Of a DNA stretch of 64,000 nucleotides, positions 36,289-46,477 are shown piece after piece. A program made the translations under genes and the position numbers. This DNA comes from Mycobacteroides abscessus ATCC 19977 (GTDB lineage: Bacteria > Actinomycetota > Actinomycetes > Mycobacteriales > Mycobacteriaceae): the NCBI RefSeq assembly GCF_000069185.1, contig NC_010397.1:3410001-3474000 (forward strand), in the 5' to 3' direction. A model generated the notes under the pieces. It worked only from the letters and a program-made list of their open reading frames with translations. It was not told where the DNA came from and searched no databases. How positions within the stretch are numbered: position 1 is the first letter of the stretch; each line of letters begins with the position of its first letter.

Positions 36289-38160
36289 ATGAAGACAGCG
36301 ACCGACTGGGGCACCGAGCTATGGAGATCGCTGGTTTGGATCGGTTGGGTCTGGCCGCTCACCGCGGCGATCTTTGTCACCATCGCTTTCTTGATCATCC
36401 AGTTCACCCAGTGGGGACGGCAATTCTGGCGTATCACGGGTCAGTACTTCACCACCCGCGCGGGGCGGGGCGGCTTGGTTCTGCTGGGACTGGTGCTGCT
36501 CTCCGTCGTGGTGAATGTCCGCCTGTCGGTGGTATTCACCTATTACTACAACGACATGTCCGCGTCGATTCAGTACATCGTCCAGGCACTGGCCCGCGAT
36601 GGCCAGGGCATGCCAGAGGCCAAGGCATTCTTCTGGCTCAACATCCGGCGGTTCTGCCTATTGGCGGGTATCAACATCGCAGTGGTGGTAACAGACTTCT
36701 ATCTGTTGCAGGCGTTCATCATTCGATGGCGTGTGTGGCTTACCGAGCGCATCACAGTGGACTGGCTATCGAAGCGGGCGTTCTACCGTTCGCGGTTCAT
36801 CGACAACACCATTGACAACCCAGACCAGCGAATCCAGGCCGATATCAACAACTTCGTTGCCATGTCGAGCGCACCGGAGCAGCTGCAGAGCTCTTCGCTG
36901 CATCTTGCATTCGGTGCCGTCAACGCATGCATCTCGTTGCCGTCCTTCACCATTATTCTGTGGAACCTGTCGGGCCCGCTGAACATCTTTGGCTATGAAA
37001 TGCCAAGAGCCCTTGTATTTCTCACCTACATCTACGTGATCGTCACCACCTTGATCGCCTTCCGGATCGGGCGCCCACTGATCCGCAGATTCTTCCTGAA
37101 CGAACGCCTCAACGCCATGTTCCGTTACGCGCTGGTGCGCCTGCGTGACACCTCGGAAAGCGTGGCCTTCTACCGCGGCGAGAGGGCCGAGTCCAAACAA
37201 CTCAAGAGCCGATTCGACGCGATCATCGCTAACTTCTGGCAGCTGGTCTATCGGAGTATGGGATTCACCGGCTGGAACTTCGCGGTGTCCCAAACCGCCG
37301 CGGTCTTCAACTCGGTGCTGCAGGTGCCACGGCTCATCGCCGGGCAGATCACCTATGGCGACGTGAGCCAAAGCGCCAGCGCCGTGGGCCAACTGCAGAC
37401 TTCGCTGTCATTCTTCCGCAATGCCTACGACAACTTCGCCGCTTACCGCGCGACAGTCATGCGTCTGGACGGCCTGCTCACAGCCGACTCTCAATCGCGC
37501 GAACTGCCCATGCTAGAGCCGGGCGATCAGGAAGACGGCGTCACGCTGAACAACATCTACGTACGTAAGCCCAACGGCGACAGCTTGATCGATGACCTGA
37601 ACCTCGATCTCGCTGCGGGAGATGCGCTGTTGATCAAGGGGCAGTCAGGTAGCGGCAAAACCACTCTGCTGCGCTCCCTCGCCGGGCTGTGGCCGTACAC
37701 CGATGGCGATTGGGCCCGCCCCGGCGGTGATCACGAGACCATGTTCATCTCACAGCTGCCCTACCTGCCGCTTGGCAACTTGCGCGATGCCCTCTCCTAT
37801 CCCGCCGAGTCGGGCAGCTTCTCCGACGAGGAGTTACTCCAGACCTTGGAGAAGGTGTCCCTTGCCCACCTCGCCGACCGCCTCGATGAGGAAGCAGACT
37901 GGATCAAGGTGCTCTCCCCCGGTGAACAACAACGCGTCGCCTTCGCACGCATCTTGCTCATCAAACCCAAGGCCGTCTTCATGGACGAGTCGACATCCTC
38001 ACTCGACGAAGGGCTTGAGTTCTCGCTCTACCGTCTACTGCGCAGCGAACTGCCCGGCTGCACGCTTGTCAGCGTCGGCCACCGCAGCACCATCGATCAG
38101 CACCACAACCAGAAGCTTCAGCTGGATGCCGAGGGCCGGTGGTCTCTATCACCGCTATGA
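36289..38160 (+). CDS. bacA: BacA/SbmA-type ABC transporter, fused membrane and ATPase domains (Rv1819c-like)
   Basis: 623 residues. The N-terminal SbmA_BacA membrane domain (about 1-380) has six predicted helices and the family segment VVFTYYYNDMSASIQYIVQA, with DNPDQRIQADINNFV. The C-terminal ATPase has Walker A GQSGSGKTT, signature LSPGEQQR and Walker B AVFMDES. The tuberculosis homologue imports cobalamin and hydrophilic peptides such as bleomycin. GGAGGG lies 9 nt before ATG 36289. In Rv1819c this gene is elsewhere in the chromosome, so its place here is lineage-specific. Confidence 0.9.
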   Translation: MKTATDWGTELWRSLVWIGWVWPLTAAIFVTIAFLIIQFTQWGRQFWRITGQYFTTRAGRGGLVLLGLVLLSVVVNVRLSVVFTYYYNDMSASIQYIVQALARDGQGMPEAKAFFWLNIRRFCLLAGINIAVVVTDFYLLQAFIIRWRVWLTERITVDWLSKRAFYRSRFIDNTIDNPDQRIQADINNFVAMSSAPEQLQSSSLHLAFGAVNACISLPSFTIILWNLSGPLNIFGYEMPRALVFLTYIYVIVTTLIAFRIGRPLIRRFFLNERLNAMFRYALVRLRDTSESVAFYRGERAESKQLKSRFDAIIANFWQLVYRSMGFTGWNFAVSQTAAVFNSVLQVPRLIAGQITYGDVSQSASAVGQLQTSLSFFRNAYDNFAAYRATVMRLDGLLTADSQSRELPMLEPGDQEDGVTLNNIYVRKPNGDSLIDDLNLDLAAGDALLIKGQSGSGKTTLLRSLAGLWPYTDGDWARPGGDHETMFISQLPYLPLGNLRDALSYPAESGSFSDEELLQTLEKVSLAHLADRLDEEADWIKVLSPGEQQRVAFARILLIKPKAVFMDESTSSLDEGLEFSLYRLLRSELPGCTLVSVGHRSTIDQHHNQKLQLDAEGRWSLSPL

Positions 38161-38235
38161 GCCAGGGCGGGAATAAGTGGACCCGAGTAGGCTTTCAATC
38201 GGTAGCTTCGTTAACTATCGCAAAAGGATGCATAT

Positions 38236-39276
38236 ATGGTCACCGTGTCGGCTTATGCCGCGACATCCGGTAAGGACCCCCTGGTTCCCACCACGATCGA
38301 GCGTCGTGAGGTCGGTCCCCACGATGTCTTCATCGACATCAAGTTCGCCGGTATCTGTCACTCCGATATCCACACCGTCCGCGACGAGTGGGGACGCGCC
38401 AACTACCCCATCGTCCCTGGTCATGAGATCGCCGGTGTCATCACCGAGGTAGGCTCCGAGGTAACCAAATTCAAGCCGGGCGACCACGCCGGCGTCGGCT
38501 GCTTCGTCAACTCGTGCCGTGAGTGTCCCAGCTGCCTGGCCGGACTCGAGCAGTTCTGCGAGCGGGGCATGGTGGGCACCTACGGCGCCAAGGATCGTGA
38601 CGGCACCCAGACCCAGGGCGGGTACAGCCAGGCCATCGTCGTCGACGAGAATTACGTCCTGCGGATCCCCGACAGCCTTCCTCTGGACGCGGCAGCCCCG
38701 CTGCTGTGCGCCGGTATCACCACCTTCTCACCCCTGCGGCACTGGAATGCCGGCCCCGGCAAGCGCGTGGCGGTCGTCGGGCTGGGCGGCCTGGGTCACA
38801 TGGCCGTCAAGCTGGGCAAGGCGATGGGCGCCGAGGTGACGGTGCTGAGCCAGTCACTCAAGAAGATGGAAGACGGCCTGCGACTGGGTGCCAGCCATTA
38901 CTACGCGACCGCAGACCCCGACACCTTCAAGTCGCTGCGCAACAGCTTCGACCTAATCCTCAACACCGTGTCCTCCAACTTGGATATGGGCAAGTACTTG
39001 GGACTGCTGGGCGTTGACGGAACACTGGTGGAGCTCGGCCTGCCTGAGAACCCGATCGAGGTTCCCGGCTTCCCGCTGCTCACCAACCGGCGCAGCATCT
39101 CGGGTTCGTTGATCGGCGGAATTCCGGAAACCCAAGAGATGCTTGACTTCTGCGCGAAGCACGGCATTGGTTCGGAGATCGAGGTCATCGATGCCTCGTA
39201 CATCAACGAGGCCTACGAGCGTGTGGTGGCCAGCGATGTGCGATACCGCTTCGTCATCGATACCCAAACCCTCTGA
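38236..39276 (+). CDS. adhC: Zinc-dependent NAD(P) alcohol dehydrogenase (AdhC-like, Rv3045)
   Basis: 346 residues of the cinnamyl-alcohol dehydrogenase type. Catalytic zinc: [19 protein letters not shown] and [14 protein letters not shown]; structural zinc: [20 protein letters not shown]; Rossmann loop [20 protein letters not shown]. It interconverts aldehydes and primary alcohols with NADPH. It lies downstream of fecB as in tuberculosis, but here about 6.4 kb of other genes are inserted between them. AAAGGATG precedes ATG 38236. Confidence 0.93.
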   Translation: MVTVSAYAATSGKDPLVPTTIERREVGPHDVFIDIKFAGICHSDIHTVRDEWGRANYPIVPGHEIAGVITEVGSEVTKFKPGDHAGVGCFVNSCRECPSCLAGLEQFCERGMVGTYGAKDRDGTQTQGGYSQAIVVDENYVLRIPDSLPLDAAAPLLCAGITTFSPLRHWNAGPGKRVAVVGLGGLGHMAVKLGKAMGAEVTVLSQSLKKMEDGLRLGASHYYATADPDTFKSLRNSFDLILNTVSSNLDMGKYLGLLGVDGTLVELGLPENPIEVPGFPLLTNRRSISGSLIGGIPETQEMLDFCAKHGIGSEIEVIDASYINEAYERVVASDVRYRFVIDTQTL

Positions 39277-39292
39277 GACGCTTCGAAATTAT

Positions 39293-39330
39293 CACCCCGA
39301 GTACAACCGGTGACTGATGCCGTCGGGGTG
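39293..39330 (+). terminator. Hairpin after adhC
   Basis: CACCCCGA (39293-39300) and TCGGGGTG (39323-39330) are perfect 8-bp arms around a 22-nt loop, 16 bp after the adhC stop and 14 bp before the LLM start. Terminator or leader hairpin; no U-tract. Confidence 0.4.
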
Positions 39331-39344
39331 CCGATGCTGAGGGG

Positions 39345-40796
39345 ATGACCCGCGTCATCCGTTTCAACGCGTTCGATATGAATTGTGTTGCGCACCAATC
39401 CCCCGGCCTATGGCGGCACCCCGACGACCAGTCCTGGCGGTACAAAGACCTGTCCTACTGGACAAACCTTGCCACGCTGTTGGAGCGCGGCCGTTTCGAC
39501 GGACTGTTCATCGCCGATGTGCTTGGCACCTATGACATCTACGGCGCCAGCGACGAAGCAGCCATCCGCCAGGCAGCGCAGATTCCGGTCGCCGATCCTC
39601 TCTTGTTGGTCTCGGCGATGGCGCTGGTCACCGAGCACCTAGGCTTTGGTGTCACCACGGGTACCGGCTTCGAGCATCCATATCCGTTCGCGCGCAGGCT
39701 GTCCACCCTCGATCATCTCACCGGTGGACGGGTCGGGTGGAACGTCGTCACCGGATATCTACCGGCCGCCGCTCGCAACATGGGTCAGACCGACCAGCCG
39801 GCACACGATGCCAGGTACGACCACGCCGACGAGTATCTCGAGGTGCTCTACAAGTTGTGGGAAGGCTCCTGGGAGGACGACGCCGTCGTCCGCGATGCCG
39901 CACGGGGCGTCTTCACCGACCCCGACAAGGTGCATCACATCGGTCACGAGGGCACACACTTCACCGTCCCCGGGGTGCACTTGGTAGAACCGTCACCGCA
40001 GCGCACTCCCGTGATCTATCAGGCCGGATCCTCGCCGCGGGGGGTGCGCTTTGCCGCGGAGAACGCCGAGGCGGTATTCACCGCCGCCCCCACCAAAGAA
40101 CTGCTGCGGCAGACAGTGACCACCATCCGTCGCGAGCTGGAGCTTGCCGGACGGGATCCCTACTCCGCCAAAATTTTCAACCTCACCACGGTGGTCACCG
40201 GAGAGAACTCCGAAGCGGCACATGCCAAACACGCCGAGCTGCTTGGCTACGGCAGCGCCGAAGGTGCGCTGGTGTTCATGTCCGGCTGGATGGGTGTGGA
40301 CCTGGCCCGCTACGGTCTGGATGAACCGATCGGAAATGTGGACTCCAACGCCATCCTGTCGGCGGTGGCGGCATTTCAGGCAGCCACCGCGGACGGCCGT
40401 GAGTGGAAAGTGCGCGATATCGCCGAGTGGGGCGAGATCGGCGGGATGGGACCGCGCATCGTCGGCTCCGGCACCGAGGTGGCCGACACCCTGCAGGAGT
40501 GGGTGGAGGAAACCGATGTCGACGGCTTCAACCTGGCGTATGCGATCACTCCGGGTACCTTCGAGGATTTCATCGAGTACGTGGTACCGGTGCTGACCGA
40601 GCGTGGTGCCTATCAAAGCTCCTACACCCCAGGAACATTGCGTCACAAGCTGCTGGGCCACGGCGACCGGCTACCCGAGGAGCATCGGGGCGCCAAGTAT
40701 CGGATCGGTGGACCGTTATCGACGATCATCGACCGGCCGTCGACGGTGCCGTCCTCATCGGGTTCCACGGCGCCAGCCCCGACGCCCGGGCGGTAG
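39345..40796 (+). CDS. LLM-class flavin-dependent monooxygenase (NtaA/SnaA/DszA type)
   Basis: 483 residues. N-terminal FNAFDMNCVAHQSPGLWRHP, then ERGRFDGLFIADVLGTYDIY and FARRLSTLDHLTGGRVGWNV, with VEPSPQRTPVIYQAGSSPRG in the FMN-phosphate region and a C-terminal NLAYAITPGTFEDFIEYVVP. This group uses FMNH2 supplied by a separate reductase to oxygenate compounds such as nitrilotriacetate or dibenzothiophene sulfone; the substrate here is unknown. No reductase gene is adjacent; the FMN reductase at 54.2 kb is not necessarily its partner. Confidence 0.88.
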   Translation: MTRVIRFNAFDMNCVAHQSPGLWRHPDDQSWRYKDLSYWTNLATLLERGRFDGLFIADVLGTYDIYGASDEAAIRQAAQIPVADPLLLVSAMALVTEHLGFGVTTGTGFEHPYPFARRLSTLDHLTGGRVGWNVVTGYLPAAARNMGQTDQPAHDARYDHADEYLEVLYKLWEGSWEDDAVVRDAARGVFTDPDKVHHIGHEGTHFTVPGVHLVEPSPQRTPVIYQAGSSPRGVRFAAENAEAVFTAAPTKELLRQTVTTIRRELELAGRDPYSAKIFNLTTVVTGENSEAAHAKHAELLGYGSAEGALVFMSGWMGVDLARYGLDEPIGNVDSNAILSAVAAFQAATADGREWKVRDIAEWGEIGGMGPRIVGSGTEVADTLQEWVEETDVDGFNLAYAITPGTFEDFIEYVVPVLTERGAYQSSYTPGTLRHKLLGHGDRLPEEHRGAKYRIGGPLSTIIDRPSTVPSSSGSTAPAPTPGR

Positions 40797-40805
40797 TTTC
40801 CATGC

Positions 40806-41327
40806 ATGAAGAACAGCGTCGCACTGGGCATGTGCTTCTCGGCCGCATTGCTGTGCGCGGCAACCGCTAGCACCGGTTGCGCTGCCGCCGCACCGCCCTC
40901 GGGGTTCCCCGATATCAGCGGGCTCCCCGCTGTCGATTCCCGACAGTATTTCAGCGTTAAGGTCTATCGGTTCGCGACACCCGAGGGTGTCTTATGTGAA
41001 AGCGCCGGATGGAATCCGTACTTTCAGTGGACCTGCGTTGGACCCCGGGGCGCCGGGGCGGCGCAACTAGATCTGGGAACCTACGCACGGAACAACGGCA
41101 CCCCCGCGACAGTCAGCGAATCGCAAAGCAATCCCGATGTATCCCGTGTCCCAGTGCTACCCGCCAATCATCAAGTACGGATCGCCGCCCCCGTGCACAA
41201 CAACGACGGCGTCCAGACCATATTGACATGTGCCACCCCGGCGGCCAAGACCACAGCATGTCTGGTGGACGACCTCCACGGTACCCACGGATTTGTGCTG
41301 AGCCCAGAACGCAACTGGGCGTTCTAG
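40806..41327 (+). CDS. Secreted or lipid-anchored protein of unknown function
   Basis: 173 residues. The N-terminus has a signal peptide of about 25 residues (hydrophobic CFSAALLCAATA) ending STGCAAAAPP, either a poor lipobox with Cys25 or a signal peptidase I site. The mature part is polar with Cys pairs (LCESAGWNPYFQWTCVG and ILTCATPAAKTTACLVDD) that could form disulfides outside the cytoplasm. I do not recognise the family. It ends exactly where the convergent DUF3349 gene ends. Confidence 0.65.
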   Translation: MKNSVALGMCFSAALLCAATASTGCAAAAPPSGFPDISGLPAVDSRQYFSVKVYRFATPEGVLCESAGWNPYFQWTCVGPRGAGAAQLDLGTYARNNGTPATVSESQSNPDVSRVPVLPANHQVRIAAPVHNNDGVQTILTCATPAAKTTACLVDDLHGTHGFVLSPERNWAF

Positions 41328-41657
41328 TTAGGCGTTGAGCGCGGTGGAGTCCACGCCGGCGAGCGGCCAGCCACCGGCCGCCAGGCGCGAGGCGACACGC
41401 GAAATGTCTTGAGCGGTCGGCTCATCCTTCGTCACGTCCGCGATGAACTTCTCGATCTCGTCCTTGCTCACCACACCGTCGATCTGTGCGGATGACTCGG
41501 GATCGGTCAGCTTGGCGACCACTTCCTGCACCTGCTCTTCGGTCAGGGTGCGGCGCAGCAGCGCCAACAGGGGGAACCGATCCGTGGGAGGTACGCCCTC
41601 CGGGTATCCGGCCGACAGCCAGGACAGGATCGAACCGATAATCGATGTGCTCGTCAC
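41328..41657 (-). CDS. DUF3349 protein (Rv3046c-like)
   Basis: 109 residues from GTG 41657. Contains IGSILSWLSAGYPEGVPPTD, then RFPLLALLRRTLTEEQVQEV and ISRVASRLAAGGWPLAGVDS, the DUF3349 pattern of small helical mycobacterial proteins (Rv0543c and Rv3046c). The function is unknown. The stop codon abuts that of the convergent secreted-protein gene with no gap. The following 145 bp contain the nrdF2 terminator. Confidence 0.85.
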   Translation of the reverse strand: MTSTSIIGSILSWLSAGYPEGVPPTDRFPLLALLRRTLTEEQVQEVVAKLTDPESSAQIDGVVSKDEIEKFIADVTKDEPTAQDISRVASRLAAGGWPLAGVDSTALNA

Positions 41658-41745
41658 GGTAATAGTGTCCCCGCAGCAGGTTCACAGCGCGAGGTGACAT
41701 CTGCACAGTTCACCGGCCGTTCATTTGTCCCGGACGAACAGCCGC

Positions 41746-41781
41746 AAAAGCCCCCGACGCGCCGGGCGCGTGGGGGCTTTG
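41746..41781 (-). terminator. Rho-independent-type terminator after nrdF2
   Basis: AAAGCCCCC (41747-41755) pairs with GGGGGCTTT (41772-41780), extended inward by ACGCGCC/GGCGCGT with one bulged G. On the minus strand the hairpin is followed by TTTTGC. It starts 22 nt after the nrdF2 stop. Confidence 0.8.
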
Positions 41782-41802
41782 CGTCTTGTGGCGAGAACCG
41801 GG

Positions 41803-42850
<1,048 letters not shown>

Positions 42851-42866
42851 GCGACATCCCGGCGCA

Positions 42867-42882
42867 ACACAACGTGTTGTGG
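42867..42882 (-). promoter_or_regulatory. Distal NrdR-type box of nrdF2
   Basis: ACACAACGTGTTGTGG has perfect CACAAC/GTTGTG arms and fits the NrdR consensus. It starts exactly 32 bp from the proximal box, the known phasing of NrdR box pairs. Confidence 0.7.
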
Positions 42883-42927
42883 TTAAGCGTGTCGAACCCA
42901 TTCCCGAGAATTTCCGGTGACACAAAC

Positions 42928-42941
42928 TTGACACGTGTAAA
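42928..42941. promoter_or_regulatory. TTGACAC-type near-palindrome before an SDR gene
   Basis: TTGACACGTGTAAA is symmetric except for one base pair and lies 11 bp before ATG 42952. It shares CTTGACAC with the operator-like site between the TetR gene and cyp136 (58850-58865). Confidence 0.4.
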
Positions 42942-42951
42942 GTCCGTGGTC

Positions 42952-43806
42952 ATGGACAAAATCACGGGCAAAAACATCGCCATCACCGGTGCCGCGCGCG
43001 GTATCGGCTACGCCACCGCCACCGCTCTCTTGCGGCGCGGGGCCCGGGTGGTGATCGGTGACCGTGATGTGGAGGCACTCGGGTCGGCCGTGGAGGGGCT
43101 CAAAGAAGAGGGCAATGTCGACGCACATCCGCTGGATGTCACCGACCCGGCGTCGTTCAAGCGTTTCCTCGAGGCTGCCAGCGCCGGCGGTCCCATCGAC
43201 GTGCTCGTCAACAATGCCGGCGTCATGCCGATCGGACCATTCCTCTCCACGAGTGACCGCGCCATCCGATCGATGCTGGAGGTGAACCTGTACGGCGTGA
43301 TCAACGGCTGTCAGCTGGCGCTGCCGGAGATGGTGGCCCGCCGCCGCGGTCAGGTCGTCAACATCGCCTCCGTCGCCGGCCTGATGGCGGTACCCGGCAT
43401 GGCCGTTTATAACGCGTCCAAGTTCGGGGTAGTCGGACTCTCGCGCGCTCTCAGTGATGAGTTCGCTCCACAAGGAGTCCAGGTCAGCGCGGTGCTACCG
43501 ACTTTTACCAATACCGAGCTGATCGCTGGCACCGATTCCACCGGCGCCCAGAAGCCCGTCGAGCCCGAGGACATCGCCGCGGCGGTGGTGCGCATCATCG
43601 AGAAGCCCCGCGTCCAGGTCACCGTGCCCAAGCCGCTGGGCGCCGTCACGACCATCGTCAATTCGCTTCCTACCGGGGTCCGCAGGTTCATGAGCAAGAA
43701 GACCGGTACCGACCGCGTCTTTCTCGATTTCGACACCAGCGCACGCACCGCATACGAGAACCGTGCCGGTTCGAGCCTGGGTGTGACCAAACCCGACGGC
43801 GAATAG
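42952..43806 (+). CDS. Short-chain dehydrogenase/reductase
   Basis: 284 residues from ATG 42952 (MDKITGKNIAITGAARGIG). Cofactor loop TGAARGIG, NNAG motif in LVNNAGVMPIG, catalytic Ser and Tyr in NIASVAGLMAVPGMAVYNAS with K in YNASKFG. The C-terminal 60 residues form a tail with RRFMSKKTGTDRVFLDF, seen in mycobacterial SDRs of steroid or lipid metabolism. The substrate is unknown. It is divergent from nrdF2; a TAAAGT hexamer lies 8 nt before the ATG. Confidence 0.88.
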   Translation: MDKITGKNIAITGAARGIGYATATALLRRGARVVIGDRDVEALGSAVEGLKEEGNVDAHPLDVTDPASFKRFLEAASAGGPIDVLVNNAGVMPIGPFLSTSDRAIRSMLEVNLYGVINGCQLALPEMVARRRGQVVNIASVAGLMAVPGMAVYNASKFGVVGLSRALSDEFAPQGVQVSAVLPTFTNTELIAGTDSTGAQKPVEPEDIAAAVVRIIEKPRVQVTVPKPLGAVTTIVNSLPTGVRRFMSKKTGTDRVFLDFDTSARTAYENRAGSSLGVTKPDGE

Positions 43807-43835
43807 ACGCGCTCGCGGCCCTTACTATTTGTTAT

Positions 43836-45035
43836 GTGAGCGAGAAGCACTACGACATTGCGGTAGTCGGCGGGGGCCCGGCCGGGTCATCTGCGGCCTG
43901 GCAGGCCGCCCGCACGGGTGCCCGCGTGGTGCTCGTCGACAAGGCCGAGTTCCCGCGGGATAAGCCCTGCGGTGATGGGCTGACCGCCCGCGCGGTGAGC
44001 TACCTGCAGAAGATGGGTCTGGCCCAGGAGGTTGCCCAATTCCACCGGGTCGACGGGGTGCGGGTCGACAGCGGGAGCATCTGGGAACTGACCTTCCCGA
44101 AGCGTCCGGGCATGCCCGATCACGGGCATGTGGTGCGGCGGCCCGAGCTGGACACCCTGCTGCTCAAGCACGCCGAATCCGCCGGTGTCGAGGTGCGCCA
44201 GTCCACCGAAGCGGTGGGACCGGTGGGCGATGGGGATCTGGTCAAGGGTGTCGAGGTCAAGACGGCCAACGGATCCCGCGAAACCATCTCGGCGGACGCG
44301 GTGATCGTCGCGGATGGCGCCTACTCCCCCTTCAAACGCGCGATGAACATCGACTCTGAATACAAGGGATACAGCGCGATCGCGATCCGCGCCGAGATGA
44401 CGGCCAACCGCGAAGATTCCAACATGCTGGACATCGACCTGCGGATCCACCACAAGCAGGACGCACTGCCCGGATACGGCTGGGTGTTCCCACTGGGCGG
44501 CGGACGCATCAACATCGGCATCGGATACGTCAACAGCTACCGGAGGTGGCAGGACGTCAACGCCGCGCAGGTGCTGGACACCTACATGAACAAGCTGCCC
44601 AAAGAATGGGAGCTGCCCAATCTTGCCGAACTGCGCAAGAACAAGGGCGTGCGCGCATGGCGCTTGCCCATGGGATTCACCGCCTGGCCGCCGTGGCGGC
44701 CGGGCGTGCTCTTCGCGGGCGACTCGCTGGGCGCGGGCAAGCCCGCCAGTGGCGCCGGTATCTCCAAGGCACTCGAATCCGGTTTGGCCGCAGGCGAATG
44801 CGCGGTGGCCGCGTTGCAGAACGCCGGACCGCAGGACTTCATCAATTATGAGCAGCGGATGAATGAGGCCTGGGGCAAGGAGTACAAACGCGGCCGGCTG
44901 ATGCACCGCGCCATCGGCAACCCGTGGCTGTGCGCGCAGGGCATCAAGCTCATCGACAACGACCTGTTCCGTGACCGGATGCTCAAGGTGCTGTACAAGC
45001 GAGCACAGGGCCCCGGACACAAGACGTCGCACTAG
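43836..45035 (+). CDS. Geranylgeranyl-reductase-family FAD oxidoreductase (MenJ-like)
   Basis: 399 residues from GTG 43836. FAD Rossmann loop VVGGGPAGSSAAWQAARTGA; family motif FPRDKPCGDGLTARAVSYLQ; second FAD motif GVLFAGDSLGAGKPASGAGI. These enzymes saturate isoprenoid chains; in tuberculosis MenJ (Rv0561c) reduces one isoprene unit of menaquinone. Whether this is the orthologue or a paralogue cannot be told here. TACTAT ends 7 nt before the GTG with no Shine-Dalgarno, suggesting a leaderless transcript. Confidence 0.9.
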   Translation: MSEKHYDIAVVGGGPAGSSAAWQAARTGARVVLVDKAEFPRDKPCGDGLTARAVSYLQKMGLAQEVAQFHRVDGVRVDSGSIWELTFPKRPGMPDHGHVVRRPELDTLLLKHAESAGVEVRQSTEAVGPVGDGDLVKGVEVKTANGSRETISADAVIVADGAYSPFKRAMNIDSEYKGYSAIAIRAEMTANREDSNMLDIDLRIHHKQDALPGYGWVFPLGGGRINIGIGYVNSYRRWQDVNAAQVLDTYMNKLPKEWELPNLAELRKNKGVRAWRLPMGFTAWPPWRPGVLFAGDSLGAGKPASGAGISKALESGLAAGECAVAALQNAGPQDFINYEQRMNEAWGKEYKRGRLMHRAIGNPWLCAQGIKLIDNDLFRDRMLKVLYKRAQGPGHKTSH

Positions 45036-45042
45036 TACCGCC

Positions 45043-45705
45043 GTGTGGTCCATCCGGCGGCGGGAGATGGTGCTTGCCACCGGACTATCCACTGTCGCAG
45101 GGTTTCTCGACGCGATCGGATTTGTGCACCTGGGCGGGTACTTTTTGTCCTTCATGAGTGGCAACACGACCAGGATGGCGGCGTCGACGGCCACCCTGAA
45201 CTGGGAGTCCGCGTATAAGGCAGCCGGTTTGATCGGCATGTTCTTCATCGGGGTGATGATCGGTGCGATCGCCTCGCGGGTAAGTGGCGAACATGAGCGA
45301 ATTGCCGTGTTGGCCGTAGCCTCGACAACCGTTGCCGCGGCGGCGATCACCCAAGAATCGGGGGCCGGCGTCGCGGCGTTGCTCGTCACCTCGCTGGCGA
45401 TGGGCGCGATGAACTCGGTGTTTCAGCGCTCCGGCGAGGTCCAGGTAGGGCTCACCTACATCACGGGCACGGTGGTGAAGGCCGGGCAGCGGCTGGTCGA
45501 TGCGTTCTTTGGCGGGCCCCGCTGGGTTTGGCTGCGTTACATCACGCTCTGGGCGGGGCTGACTGTCGGCGCCGTGTTGGGCGCCGCGACGTATCACCGC
45601 ATCGGGCTCGACGCACTGTGGGTCGGGTTGGTCCTTCTGGTTGTCTCCACCGTCAGCACCTGGGTGGCGCGGCGCGTGAGCTCCCCCGTCTCAAATTCGG
45701 ACTAG
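45043..45705 (+). CDS. DUF1275 (YoaK-type) membrane protein
   Basis: 220 residues from GTG 45043; an internal ATG at 45067 is also possible. Six hydrophobic segments and the family signature VAGFLDAIGFVHLGGYFLSF, MSGNTTRMA and LVTSLAMGAMNSVFQRSGEV are present. The function is unknown, though some YoaK-like proteins have been linked to transport. It starts 7 nt after the GGR-like gene. Its 3' end overlaps the convergent mycothiol-enzyme gene by 15 nt. Confidence 0.85.
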   Translation: MWSIRRREMVLATGLSTVAGFLDAIGFVHLGGYFLSFMSGNTTRMAASTATLNWESAYKAAGLIGMFFIGVMIGAIASRVSGEHERIAVLAVASTTVAAAAITQESGAGVAALLVTSLAMGAMNSVFQRSGEVQVGLTYITGTVVKAGQRLVDAFFGGPRWVWLRYITLWAGLTVGAVLGAATYHRIGLDALWVGLVLLVVSTVSTWVARRVSSPVSNSD

Positions 45706-46428
45706 GTCGAGTACGCGCTCAACGTGGGCGGCATCCCCGTCGACCGCCAAGCGCGACAAGGGAACCCGGTGCCACAGCGCCAGAAGCAGATCGGACGTCG
45801 ACGCCGTGATGGTGGCGTCCGGTGCGCCGTCGTCATCCACGATGCCGATACTGTCCGCGTCAGCCCGTAGCAGCCAGGAACCGGCGGCGTCGTCGGCTTT
45901 CAGGAGTATTCGCACTCCCCGTAGCTCTTCCGGGGTGCCGCCATCGCGCCCGATGCGCCGGGGCGTGAAAACCTCCGACCACTCGCCGATCCCGTCTGTC
46001 GCCAGTGCCGCGTCGAGGGGATCGACATCCCAGCCGCGATAGGCGTGCCCAATATCCCAGCGGTGCACCGCCACCTCCTGAGCCTGACGACGGAACCAGA
46101 ACCGCACCGGCCGCTCGCCGAAAGGCGACTTCGTCGGCGCGTCAAGGTCACTCGAGGCCAGCGTGGCAATCAGCTTGTCGGCTCGCTCGGTGTACCACTC
46201 GAGGACGTCCTCCCCCGCCGGCGCCTCGGGGTCCAGGTCTGTGTACGGAACCTTTTGGCCGACAATGACTCCCACCGCCCAGCGGTGTACGCCGCCCAGG
46301 TGAGCGACCAGATCGCGCGCCGTCCATCCCGGGCAGGATGGCGCGTCCTGGGTGAGATATTCGGGCGGGGTCGCGGCGACGGCCGCGATCCCCTTGCGCA
46401 GTGCTTCCAACCATTCGTCGGGGGTCAC
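45691..46428 (-). CDS. Maleylpyruvate isomerase-family mycothiol-dependent enzyme
   Basis: 245 residues from GTG 46428. DinB-like N-terminal helix bundle with APSCPGWTARDLVAHLGGVH (the conserved CPGW and the HLGGVHRWA metal-binding His) and a second His in QEVAVHRWDIGHAYRG. The C-terminal SCP2-like part has ASTSDLLLALWHRVPLSRLA. The family uses mycothiol as cofactor for isomerisation or detoxification; the substrate is unknown. It lies on the minus strand after the LysR-type gene with a 49-nt gap. Confidence 0.85.
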   Translation of the reverse strand: MTPDEWLEALRKGIAAVAATPPEYLTQDAPSCPGWTARDLVAHLGGVHRWAVGVIVGQKVPYTDLDPEAPAGEDVLEWYTERADKLIATLASSDLDAPTKSPFGERPVRFWFRRQAQEVAVHRWDIGHAYRGWDVDPLDAALATDGIGEWSEVFTPRRIGRDGGTPEELRGVRILLKADDAAGSWLLRADADSIGIVDDDGAPDATITASTSDLLLALWHRVPLSRLAVDGDAAHVERVLDLVRI

Positions 46429-46477
46429 GCGGTCATTAGATCACTGACGAGCCTGAATCTCGCGACGATTTTCAGGC

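Noticed and set aside
43887-45389. A 500-codon minus-strand frame over the MenJ-like gene
   Set aside because: It is His/Val/Asp-rich shadow sequence with no Shine-Dalgarno or domain.
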